DNA of 14,519 bases from an uncultured Taibaiella sp. (GTDB lineage Bacteria; Bacteroidota; Bacteroidia; Chitinophagales; Chitinophagaceae). Shown piece after piece: positions 1-6,949 of the stretch. Numbering within the stretch: the stretch's first letter is position 1; every line of letters starts with the position of its first letter. The notes beneath the pieces were generated by a model. It was given only the letters and a program-made list of their open reading frames with translations. It was not told the origin of the DNA and did no database searches. The translations under genes and the position numbers were made by a program. Location: positions 1 through 14,519 of the forward strand of contig CALMXV010000355.1 in assembly GCA_937871155.1 (NCBI GenBank). The letters run 5' to 3'.

Positions 1-323
1 CAAATGGGTATAAACTTTTCTGCTTCTTCATATCTATCAATTTCAATAAGAAAATAGAGAAAGTAATAGTATCCAATGCCATATTCAGTATCTAACGCAA
101 GCCCCCTGTTAAAGTTAATCTCAGCTTCAACATATTCTTTATTAAGCATCTGTAACCAACCTAACTTGACATATGACTTTGCAAAATGTGGGTATAAATT
201 AATTAACTGTTTTAATTGCAATTGAAGTACTGAATTATTTGATTTATTGATTTCTTGCTTATTTATTTTAATAAAAGCTTCTTCTATTGCTTCACGTTTT
301 ATTATGTCATTTATATTTTCCAA
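1..323 (-). CDS. TPR-repeat protein, 5' part only (runs off the window)
   Basis: About 107 residues are readable before the window edge. Near the end of the visible part are two consecutive helix-turn-helix pairs with TPR spacing (SYVKLGWLQMLNKEYVEAEINF, split here as SYVKLGWLQML and NKEYVEAEINF, then YYYFLYFLIEIDRYEEAEKF), preceded by a charged helix rich in Lys and Glu. TPR modules bind other proteins, so no reaction can be assigned. There is no signal peptide in the visible part, which suggests a cytoplasmic protein. The start is uncertain: an in-frame TAA lies at 335-333 and the first in-frame start-like codon after it is TTG at 323-321, with no Shine-Dalgarno sequence. The first in-frame ATG comes only about 56 codons later. 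It lies 109 bp behind rpsA on the same strand but is separated from it by a terminator. The frame is open throughout, though a decayed 5' end cannot be excluded. Confidence 0.6.
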   Translation of the reverse strand, partial: MENINDIIKREAIEEAFIKINKQEINKSNNSVLQLQLKQLINLYPHFAKSYVKLGWLQMLNKEYVEAEINFNRGLALDTEYGIGYYYFLYFLIEIDRYEEAEKFIPI

Positions 324-377
324 AAAGACTAATTAGTATAATAAATATAGGAAATAAAGTTGACTTATTTTAATAAA

Positions 378-411
378 ATAATCCCGATTGTAATAAAACA
401 ATCGGGATTAT
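378..411 (-). terminator. Rho-independent terminator of rpsA
   Basis: A perfect 13-bp inverted repeat (ATAATCCCGATTG at 378-390, its complement at 399-411) encloses an 8-nt loop. Read on the minus strand, the hairpin is followed by an AT-rich tail beginning TTTATT. It starts 21 bp beyond the rpsA stop codon and separates rpsA from the TPR gene. Confidence 0.85.
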
Positions 412-432
412 ACTTAATGCTTTAGACGTAAA

Positions 433-2265
433 TTATTTATCGTTGTCTTCAGCTTTTTTCAACTTATCTTTAATAGCTGCTAAAGCGCCTAAATCTCCAA
501 GTGTAGGTTTTTCAACTTTATTTTGAACATTCTTCACTGCTTTTTTAGTACTATCAGCATCGGCCTTTTCAGCTTTCTTCACAGCATCTTTCTCATCAGC
601 TTTTACTTGTTCCCAAACGCGGCTATGAGATACCATGATACGTTTGTCATTGCGATCAAACTCGATAATAGAAAAGTTAATTGTTTCGTCTAATTCTACG
701 TTGCTTCCATCTTCTTTACGAAGGTGACGTGCAGGGGCAAAAGCTTCTAAACCGTATTGTAATTGTACAGAAGCACCTTTATCATCCTTACGAGTTACAT
801 GACCTTCATGAATAGAACCGATAGGGAATACAGTTTCAAAAGTATTCCAAGGATCTTCTTCTACTTGTTTGTGACCTAAAGCAAGTTTACGACTTTCTTT
901 ATCGATACTTAAAACTACTACTTCGATGTTTTCACCTACTTTGGTAAATTCACTTGGGTGATTAAAACGTTTAATCCAGCTAAGATCGCTAATGTGAATC
1001 ATGCCACCGATACCTGTTTCTAATTCAACAAATACACCATAAGGGGTAATGTTTTTCACTATACCGTTATGACGGCTATCCGTAGGATATTTAGCCTCAA
1101 TAGTTTCCCAAGGATCTTGAGTCATTTGTTTAATAGAAAGACTCATTTTACGTTCATCTTTATCAAGAGTAACGATTACAGCTTCGTATTCGTCACCCAT
1201 TTTAAAGAATTCTTTTGCATTGATTGGTTGAGAAGACCAAGTGATTTCACTTACGTGAATTAGTCCTTCGATACCTGGTTGTATTTCTAAGAAAGCACCA
1301 TAGTCTTCAATATTTACAATTTTACCTTTTACAGATGCACCTTCTTTGATATCTTCTGCAAGATTATCCCAAGGATGTGGCGTTAATTGTTTTAAACCAA
1401 GGCTAATGCGTTTTTTCTCATCATCAAAGTCTAAAACAACAACATTTAATTTCTGTCCGTTTTCTAAAACTTCAGTTGGATGATTTACACGTCCCCAGCT
1501 AATGTCTGTTATGTATAACAAACCATCAACACCGCCTAGATCTATAAATGCACCAAAGTCTGTAACGTTTTTAACGAGACCTTCTAATACCTGACCTTTC
1601 TCTAATTGACCGATGATTACACTACGTTGTTGCTCGATATCACTTTCAATTAGAGCTTTATGAGAAACAACTGCATTTCGAATTTGTTCGTTAATCTTAA
1701 CTACTTTAAAGTCCATAGTTTTACCTACGTACTGATCATAGTCAGTTACCGGCTTCACATCAATTTGAGAACCTGGTAAGAATGTTTCTAAACCGTGAAC
1801 ATCAACAATAAGTCCACCTTTAGTTTTGGAGGTAATAGTACCTGTAACCACTTCGCCAGTTTTGTAAAACTCAACGATTTCTTGCCAAGAACGTGCTGCA
1901 CGAGCAAGTTTACGGCTCAATTGTAAATGGCCATTGCGGTCTTCTTTCTCTACAACAATAACTTCGATTTCATCGCCAATTTTTACATCTGGCATGTCAC
2001 GAAATTCATTTAAAGAAATTAAACCATCGGATTTGAAGCCAATATTTACTATCGCGTCAGTATGACTAAGACTAACGATAGTTCCGTTAAGCAGTTCTGA
2101 GTCTGCTACATCTTTAAAAGTGCCTTCATACACTTTTTCTAGTTGCTCACGCTTTTCTTTTGAGTAAGAAGCAACATTGCGTTTGTCAACACTCCAATCG
2201 AAGTCATCATGAGATGAAGCTTGGGGAGCGTTTTGTGGTTGAGAAATGATTTGATTTTCTTCCAA
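433..2265 (-). CDS. rpsA: 30S ribosomal protein S1
   Basis: This is the large mRNA-binding protein of the small ribosomal subunit, which brings mRNA to the ribosome and helps unfold it. The 610 residues contain six S1 (OB-fold) domains at about 57-119, 137-204, 225-293, 310-379, 398-466 and 483-548. Domains 3 to 5 carry the classic pattern with DFGAF, DYGAF or PYGVF followed by GLLYITDISW, GLIHVSEITW or GMIHISDLSW. A Lys/Ala-rich tail (about 549-610) follows. E. coli S1 has 557 residues and also six domains. The start codon is TTG at 2265-2263: an in-frame TAA sits just upstream (codon -2), and the first internal Met (about residue 91) would destroy domain 1. A strong Shine-Dalgarno stands nine bases before the TTG. 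The gene appears monocistronic, with its own promoter and terminator. The combination of a strong SD and a weak start codon suggests controlled translation (inference). Confidence 0.97.
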   Translation of the reverse strand: MEENQIISQPQNAPQASSHDDFDWSVDKRNVASYSKEKREQLEKVYEGTFKDVADSELLNGTIVSLSHTDAIVNIGFKSDGLISLNEFRDMPDVKIGDEIEVIVVEKEDRNGHLQLSRKLARAARSWQEIVEFYKTGEVVTGTITSKTKGGLIVDVHGLETFLPGSQIDVKPVTDYDQYVGKTMDFKVVKINEQIRNAVVSHKALIESDIEQQRSVIIGQLEKGQVLEGLVKNVTDFGAFIDLGGVDGLLYITDISWGRVNHPTEVLENGQKLNVVVLDFDDEKKRISLGLKQLTPHPWDNLAEDIKEGASVKGKIVNIEDYGAFLEIQPGIEGLIHVSEITWSSQPINAKEFFKMGDEYEAVIVTLDKDERKMSLSIKQMTQDPWETIEAKYPTDSRHNGIVKNITPYGVFVELETGIGGMIHISDLSWIKRFNHPSEFTKVGENIEVVVLSIDKESRKLALGHKQVEEDPWNTFETVFPIGSIHEGHVTRKDDKGASVQLQYGLEAFAPARHLRKEDGSNVELDETINFSIIEFDRNDKRIMVSHSRVWEQVKADEKDAVKKAEKADADSTKKAVKNVQNKVEKPTLGDLGALAAIKDKLKKAEDNDK

Positions 2266-2273
2266 GTTTTAAG

Positions 2274-2283
2274 TCCTCCTTTT
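2274..2283 (-). promoter_or_regulatory. Strong Shine-Dalgarno of rpsA
   Basis: The minus strand reads AAAAGGAGGA here, giving seven contiguous matches (AAGGAGG) to the 16S anti-SD, nine bases before the TTG start. The other genes in the window have no comparable SD, only short matches such as AAGG or AGGA. The site decides the rpsA start. Confidence 0.85.
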
Positions 2284-2302
2284 GAGTAAAATTTTTGGAT
2301 GG

Positions 2303-2310
2303 CAAAGGTA
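2303..2310 (-). promoter_or_regulatory. Bacteroidota -7 promoter box of rpsA
   Basis: The minus strand reads TACCTTTG, an exact match to the TAnnTTTG -7 consensus of Bacteroidota. Transcription would begin a few bases downstream, giving a leader of roughly 30 nt that contains the SD. The -33 region is only T-rich, without a clear TTTG. Confidence 0.6.
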
Positions 2311-2381
2311 AGTAAATACTTTATTAAAAAAAATAGAAATTTTAACCCTAAAAATTTAAAGTCGATAAGTTATGAAATAAA

Positions 2382-2410
2382 AAAAACTGCTTCAAATTAA
2401 AGCAGTTTTT
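2382..2410 (-). terminator. Rho-independent terminator of the PorE-like gene
   Basis: An 11-bp perfect inverted repeat (AAAAACTGCTT at 2382-2392 with its complement at 2400-2410) has a 7-nt loop. On the minus strand it ends in a T-run, and it lies 21 bp beyond the stop codon of the OmpA-family gene. Because it also has a T-run on the other strand, it could work in both directions. Confidence 0.85.
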
Positions 2411-2430
2411 CAGAGATTTAGAAATAAAAA

Positions 2431-4605
2431 TTAGCGCTTATTTACTCTACTACCAGGATTACCTGTAGTTGATTCGCTATCAGTTTCCGAATCATCGTTG
2501 GAATTTTCATCCACTTGAAGATTTTTAGATTGTTCATCCATAGAACCAGGCTTAGCACTATTAAATAATACACGACGAGTTGGAACATCTGTTACAATTC
2601 TAAATTCAGTTCTACGATTCAGTTGGCGACCCTGAGGATTATCTCCACCACCTGAAGTATTAGGTGCAGCAGGATTAGACATTCCTAATGGTTTGGCAAT
2701 CATTCTGCTTTCTTCAACTCCTGATTGTATTAAGTATTGTTTCACTGCTTCAGCTCTTTTAAGAGACAGATTATTATTGTATTGGCTTGTTCCTTTTCCG
2801 TCTGTATAAGAATAAATTTCAACACTTAATGAACCGTTGTCTTTCATGAAATTTACTAAAGAGTCTAAAGACGCAATTGATTCTGGACGTAAACTTGCTT
2901 TATCATAATCGTAATAAATATTACTTACACGGAAAGCGTTCACGATTTCTTCCATATATACGGTTACATAAGCTGTATCATCTGGATCCGTACGTTTTAC
3001 ATCCATCGTATTTACAGTCGCTCTTGTAGAAGATAATCCAGTTTTATCGCCTGTTATTACATAAGTATGACCGCGTTTCATGGAGAAAGCAAAATTACCA
3101 TCCGCAGAGTTATATGTTTTCAAATCTCCTTTATCATCAACCATTTTAGCAACTACATCTTGAAGAGGTACATTACCATCACGGGTTACAACTTTCCCCA
3201 TTACCATTAACCTTGGTTCATACTGTACTCTCCAAATATCATCACAACAAGTTGGGTTTGTTAATGCAATTGAACCAACACGGTTTGATACTAAATATGC
3301 ATCTGGTTTACCAACAGGATCTTTAATATAATAAAGTTCATCAGCTGGTGAGTTAATTGGAGAACCTAAGTTAGTAATATTTTGATATCTTGATGGACCA
3401 CCATCGGCTGAGAAAATATCAAAACCACCCATGGTTATCCAACCATTAGAAGAAAAATACAACTTATTTACACGAGAGTCATAATAAGGAGTAACTTCAT
3501 CCATTTCAGTATTCACTTGCTTACCAGCATTTTGAGGACGGCGATACGTATTGTTACGAGGATCAATTACAGAGTACCAAATATCATATCCACCACGACT
3601 TTGAAGCTTACGATTTGAAGAGAAGAATAAGATTTCTTTCTTACCTACTTTAGCTACAAATGGTTGAGTATTAGAACCACTTTCGTTAATACCTTCTCCT
3701 AACAATTCAGGCTCAGACCATTGTTCACCTTCAAATTTAGATACGAAGATTTTACAAATGATTTTGGCAGAATCTTCTTCGCTACACTTGCTAAAGTAGA
3801 ATCTATCTCCACCCGGACTGTAAGAACCATTTCCTACATGTACATGTGGGTTATTAAAATTACCATCGTTAAACTTTAAAGCCCATTGGAATGAATCTAC
3901 ATCTTCAACAAATTTTTGCTTACGTGCAATCATAAAGCGAGACACATAATCTCCTCTATTGCTCTTATCAGCATCAATTAAATTGTTTTGATTCATCGTA
4001 GCGAACAATATTGCAGTATCGCCTAATGGGTAGGGTGCTGATTCTGTATAAGCACTATTCACATTAGGTCCAGCATTTTTGATGGTTACCGGCTGAGGGT
4101 CATTAATGGTATTCAAAGCCATTTTAGCACCATCAATTTCTTTTTTAGCACGAATTTTAAGTTTTTTATACGTTTTTGGATTATCCGTAATAAACTTATT
4201 AAACTGATGAATTGCTTCATCATATTTCCCTTGCATTTTAAGCATTACGGCTTCTTTATACTTTGCTTCTGGATATAATTTTGGAGCTAAAGCATAAACT
4301 TCATTATAATACATTGAAGCCGGAACATAGTCTCTAGTAAACCAATAGCACTCCGCTAATTGATACGTTAAGTAAGGATTGCGGGGTTGTTCCGTTTTTA
4401 ATTGTTGATAATAGTCAATAGCGTTGATATAACTTCCGGCTCTGAAAAGACCATCAGCCCAACGAAGTTTCTTGTAATATGGGAAACTCCTTACTGGATC
4501 ATTTGCCTTATTCCTGTACCTATCTTTTTGTTGCTGGGCATTTGCATCCAACTGAACTGTGATGAAAGCTATTGCCAAAACTAAAAGCAGCCAATTTTTT
4601 CTCAT
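2431..4605 (-). CDS. PorE-like TPR / beta-propeller / CRD / OmpA-family protein
   Basis: The 724 residues have a signal peptide (MRKNWLLLVLAIAFITVQLDANA, likely cut near residue 23 after ANA), TPR repeats (about 45-165), a PD40/WD40-like propeller (about 180-460, with blades such as ILFFSSNR, GGYDIWYS, LYFSSNG and GGFDIFSA), a carboxypeptidase-regulatory-like beta-sandwich (about 465-550) and an OmpA C-terminal peptidoglycan-binding domain (about 560-675). D602 of the TDGKGT motif and R617 of LSLKRA have the 15-residue spacing of the diaminopimelate-binding Asp/Arg pair of OmpA. This domain order is that of PorE, the periplasmic T9SS component that ties PorP to peptidoglycan. Two differences from the P. 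gingivalis lipoprotein form are seen: no lipobox cysteine, and an acidic Asp/Ser/Asn-rich tail (about 690-718). It follows the porP-like gene on the same strand after 115 bp. Family is certain; the specific PorE role is inferred from domain order and neighbour. Confidence 0.88.
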   Translation of the reverse strand: MRKNWLLLVLAIAFITVQLDANAQQQKDRYRNKANDPVRSFPYYKKLRWADGLFRAGSYINAIDYYQQLKTEQPRNPYLTYQLAECYWFTRDYVPASMYYNEVYALAPKLYPEAKYKEAVMLKMQGKYDEAIHQFNKFITDNPKTYKKLKIRAKKEIDGAKMALNTINDPQPVTIKNAGPNVNSAYTESAPYPLGDTAILFATMNQNNLIDADKSNRGDYVSRFMIARKQKFVEDVDSFQWALKFNDGNFNNPHVHVGNGSYSPGGDRFYFSKCSEEDSAKIICKIFVSKFEGEQWSEPELLGEGINESGSNTQPFVAKVGKKEILFFSSNRKLQSRGGYDIWYSVIDPRNNTYRRPQNAGKQVNTEMDEVTPYYDSRVNKLYFSSNGWITMGGFDIFSADGGPSRYQNITNLGSPINSPADELYYIKDPVGKPDAYLVSNRVGSIALTNPTCCDDIWRVQYEPRLMVMGKVVTRDGNVPLQDVVAKMVDDKGDLKTYNSADGNFAFSMKRGHTYVITGDKTGLSSTRATVNTMDVKRTDPDDTAYVTVYMEEIVNAFRVSNIYYDYDKASLRPESIASLDSLVNFMKDNGSLSVEIYSYTDGKGTSQYNNNLSLKRAEAVKQYLIQSGVEESRMIAKPLGMSNPAAPNTSGGGDNPQGRQLNRRTEFRIVTDVPTRRVLFNSAKPGSMDEQSKNLQVDENSNDDSETDSESTTGNPGSRVNKR

Positions 4606-4623
4606 GTGTGCAAACCTTATTAG

Positions 4624-4656
4624 AATGGGATAAAAAACGTTGTTAATGGGATAAAA
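4624..4656. repeat. 12-bp direct repeat pair, candidate operator
   Basis: AATGGGATAAAA occurs exactly twice, at 4624-4635 and 4645-4656, with start points 21 bp apart (about two helical turns). The pair lies 19-51 bp upstream of the PorE-like start codon. This geometry suits a dimeric or tandem-bound regulator, but no factor can be named. Confidence 0.5.
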
Positions 4657-4681
4657 GTAATAGATTGTTTTAAAAAAAGAA

Positions 4682-4704
4682 AGGGCTTAAAATATTTTTG
4701 CCCT
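4682..4704 (-). terminator. Terminator between the porP-like and PorE-like genes
   Basis: AGGGC at 4682-4686 pairs with GCCCT at 4700-4704, and AAAA/TTTT stretches inside the loop can extend the pairing. On the minus strand the hairpin is followed at once by a T-rich run (TTCTTTTTTT). It begins 17 bp after the porP-like stop codon, so it may end or attenuate transcription before the PorE-like gene. Confidence 0.65.
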
Positions 4705-4720
4705 CTCACAAAAAAACATT

Positions 4721-5758
4721 TTAGAATCGAGAACATGGATACACCAATCTACGAGCAAAATCAACTGGACTTGGTGCAACGAAACGCAATGCAATTTCAA
4801 ATCCGCCATTACCATTTGATGCTGTTTTAAGATTCGATGTATTATAGTCATAAGCTACTCCTAAACGAACACCTTTCCACTCCAACCCAGCATTAATCAT
4901 AATCGCATCGTTGCCTCTGTACCAAACACCTGCAAATACAGCAGTAGAAATAGAACGAAATTGATCTTGACCTACTATTAAATGGAATTCATTACCAGCC
5001 ACTAATTCACTAACGGAAGATTGGCTTTGGAACAAAACACCTGGGCGGAGACTAAAGCGATCATTTAGATATGCAACCGCACCTAACTGCGCAGCATAGC
5101 GGATTCCAAGACCTACTTGGCTATTTGCTTGCTTACGGAAAGACTCGTTAGGTTGGTTTAAGTTCATAGCAGATAGACCAAGTGTAAAGCCGAAATTTTC
5201 ACTTGAACTATGTGAAAATGCAACACCTGCATTTACTGTGAAATAATCTGTTTTGTTTTTCATTACTTCTTGTGGACCAAAGAAACCGCCATTGTCAAAT
5301 TGATTTTCAAAATACAATTTGCTTAGGTCAAAGCTTTTTTGTGTGTAACCTCCTTGTAAACCTATTGTCAAAGCATTATTTGCCTTTTCGCCTAAAAATT
5401 TATGATACGCAACAGAGGCTAATCCTGAAAAATTTTGAAGGTTACCATCACCTGCACGATCATTATAAAGCTGAACCCCAACAGCTAAATAGTCGTCTGT
5501 AGTAAGGTCATGAACGATAGGTGCGTCAAAGGAAGCAGCGATGGTCTTGAAGGGAACCGTCACACTTCTCCATTGATCTCTATAAATTGCAGCAGCTCTG
5601 TATTGACCGTTAAATGCACCTGTGAATGCGGGATTCACTGTAAGGGGCGCCATATTAAACTGGGTAAAGTGCACATCTTGTGCAAAAGAGTTTGCGCTAA
5701 GTGTTAATGCCAAACCTGCTGTAATGCCGGCACGTAGGAATGTATTTTTCATACTCAT
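4721..5758 (-). CDS. porP: PorP/SprF family type IX secretion outer-membrane protein
   Basis: The 345 residues begin with a signal peptide (MSMKNTFLRAGITAGLALTL, cut after SANSFA near residue 26). The mature start DVHFTQFNMAPLTVNPAFTG is the hallmark of PorP/SprF proteins. The body is a series of amphipathic beta strands with aromatic girdles, as in an outer-membrane barrel. It also has the family's late YDYNTSNLKTASNGNGGFEI block and a short Cys-containing end (PCSRF). Length is usual for the family. PorP works in the outer membrane with PorE as part of T9SS, while SprF paralogues serve individual secreted adhesins. No giant adhesin gene lies beside it and a PorE-like gene follows, which favours the core PorP role (inference). 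Met3 is an alternative start. The upstream sequence is A-rich with only a weak AGGA. A terminator follows the gene. Confidence 0.88.
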   Translation of the reverse strand: MSMKNTFLRAGITAGLALTLSANSFAQDVHFTQFNMAPLTVNPAFTGAFNGQYRAAAIYRDQWRSVTVPFKTIAASFDAPIVHDLTTDDYLAVGVQLYNDRAGDGNLQNFSGLASVAYHKFLGEKANNALTIGLQGGYTQKSFDLSKLYFENQFDNGGFFGPQEVMKNKTDYFTVNAGVAFSHSSSENFGFTLGLSAMNLNQPNESFRKQANSQVGLGIRYAAQLGAVAYLNDRFSLRPGVLFQSQSSVSELVAGNEFHLIVGQDQFRSISTAVFAGVWYRGNDAIMINAGLEWKGVRLGVAYDYNTSNLKTASNGNGGFEIALRFVAPSPVDFARRLVYPCSRF

Positions 5759-6137
5759 TTTATGCAGTTCCTGTTAACTATTTAATGTTTTTAAAAAATT
5801 TAACCAGCTTTGCTGATTCGAATTTCTTGTTACAATAGAGGTTGAAAATACGCAAATATTTTAAAGTTGCAACTACTTTTTGATTAAAAGCTTTTTTGCG
5901 AAATTATCCTCTTTGTTTTTTTAAGACGGAAATGTAAACAAAAGCGTTTGTATATTCCAAGCAAATAAAGTAATTTTTAATTTTTCATGCCAATCAATTT
6001 ATCAACGTAATCTTTATTGAAGTTTGAAAGTCATTTTTCATAAAACTACATAGCAAACTGTATTCTTGATAAACTGCATTTTCTAAAGTCAAAAAACATG
6101 AAATAACCTACTTTCGTTTCTTCTTGAAATTCGCAAA
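5759..6137. other. 379-bp divergent intergenic region
   Basis: This spacer separates the porP-like gene (minus) from the rhomboid gene (plus) and must hold promoters for both. On the plus side there is a near-consensus -7 box at 6109-6116. On the minus side the best candidate is AATATTTG at 5860-5853, one mismatch from TAnnTTTG, which would give a leader of nearly 90 nt. A short inverted repeat CAGC-TTT-GCTG (about 5806-5816) lies in that leader, and ACAAA-AGCG-TTTGT at 5938-5951 is a small palindrome. I see no gene or RNA gene here. Confidence 0.5.
6109..6116 (+). promoter_or_regulatory. Probable -7 promoter box of the rhomboid operon
   Basis: TACTTTCG differs from the Bacteroidota TAnnTTTG consensus by one base and lies 21 bp before the rhomboid ATG, implying a short leader. 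No clear -33 element was seen. Confidence 0.4.
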
Positions 6138-6938
6138 ATGTACTTCACTTTCTTTTTATTAATACTTACTTCTATTACTTCCTATTTAGGGTTTAAAGAT
6201 AGCTCTTTGATAGACAAATATGCCTTCAGTATTAATCGACTTCTAAAACAAAAAGATTATAAACTACTCATAACTTCCGGCTTTTTCCATATCAATTGGA
6301 TGCATTTAGTCATTAATATGTTTGTCTTATTTTCTTTTGGTACCGGTATAGAAGGGGAATCGGGCATTGTAACTTTTCTACTGATTTATTTTTTTAGTTT
6401 GGCCGGTGGCAATTTATTGAGTCTTTTAATTCATAAACATCAACCTCATTATACTTCAGTAGGTGCTTCAGGTGCTATTAGTGGATTAATTTTTTCCTGC
6501 ATTGTAATGTACCCACAAATACGTTTATTTTTTTTACCGGGTTGGATATTTGGAATTCTATACATCGCCTACACACTATACGCCATTCGTGCAAATAGAA
6601 GAGACGTAGGACATGCCGCTCATTTAGGTGGTGGACTTGTAGGCATGTTAGTAGCCGTAATGTTATTTCCTCATTTAATAGCTAATAATTGGTTGATTTT
6701 ACTTGCCATCTTTGTACCTACTGTGCTATTCCTTTTCATTATGGTTTATAAACCCGAATGGATCTACATCAACAACGCAGATGTAAGAAGAACTTATACC
6801 TTTGAGGATCGTTACAATATTGAAAAAAATATTTCGCAAAGTGATATTGATAGCATCTTAGAAAAAATAAATAAAAAGGGAATGCAAAGCCTTACTCGTG
6901 AAGAAAGACAACAACTAGAACATTATTCAAAACAATAG
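6138..6938 (+). CDS. Rhomboid family intramembrane serine protease
   Basis: This 266-residue polytopic membrane protein should cut transmembrane substrates within the bilayer. The catalytic signature is complete: the HxxxN motif H56-L-V-I-N60 (within HINWMHLVIN) for the oxyanion site, the nucleophile S111 in GASG (109-112), and the catalytic H162 in AHLGGGLVG, which matches the AHxxGxxxG helix of GlpG. About six hydrophobic segments occupy residues 1-205. A soluble tail follows, ending in a conserved-looking block (ILEKINKKGMQSLTREERQQ) typical of a small C-terminal module on Bacteroidota rhomboids. The ATG at 6138 directly precedes the first hydrophobic segment. The next gene starts 11 bp after the stop, so the two are probably co-transcribed. 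The substrate is unknown. Confidence 0.93.
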   Translation: MYFTFFLLILTSITSYLGFKDSSLIDKYAFSINRLLKQKDYKLLITSGFFHINWMHLVINMFVLFSFGTGIEGESGIVTFLLIYFFSLAGGNLLSLLIHKHQPHYTSVGASGAISGLIFSCIVMYPQIRLFFLPGWIFGILYIAYTLYAIRANRRDVGHAAHLGGGLVGMLVAVMLFPHLIANNWLILLAIFVPTVLFLFIMVYKPEWIYINNADVRRTYTFEDRYNIEKNISQSDIDSILEKINKKGMQSLTREERQQLEHYSKQ

Positions 6939-6949
6939 CAATTACATAC

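Noticed and set aside
1069..1263. Plus-strand open frame of 64 codons inside rpsA
   Set aside because: It is antisense to well-conserved S1 domains, with no family resemblance, promoter or start signal of its own.
5272..5707. Two plus-strand open frames inside the porP-like gene
   Set aside because: Both overlap strongly conserved PorP/SprF coding sequence on the opposite strand and encode Cys/His-rich nonsense-like peptides.
5938..5951. Palindrome ACAAA-AGCG-TTTGT as an operator
   Set aside because: Five-base arms in an AT-rich spacer are expected by chance, and the site is far from both likely promoters.
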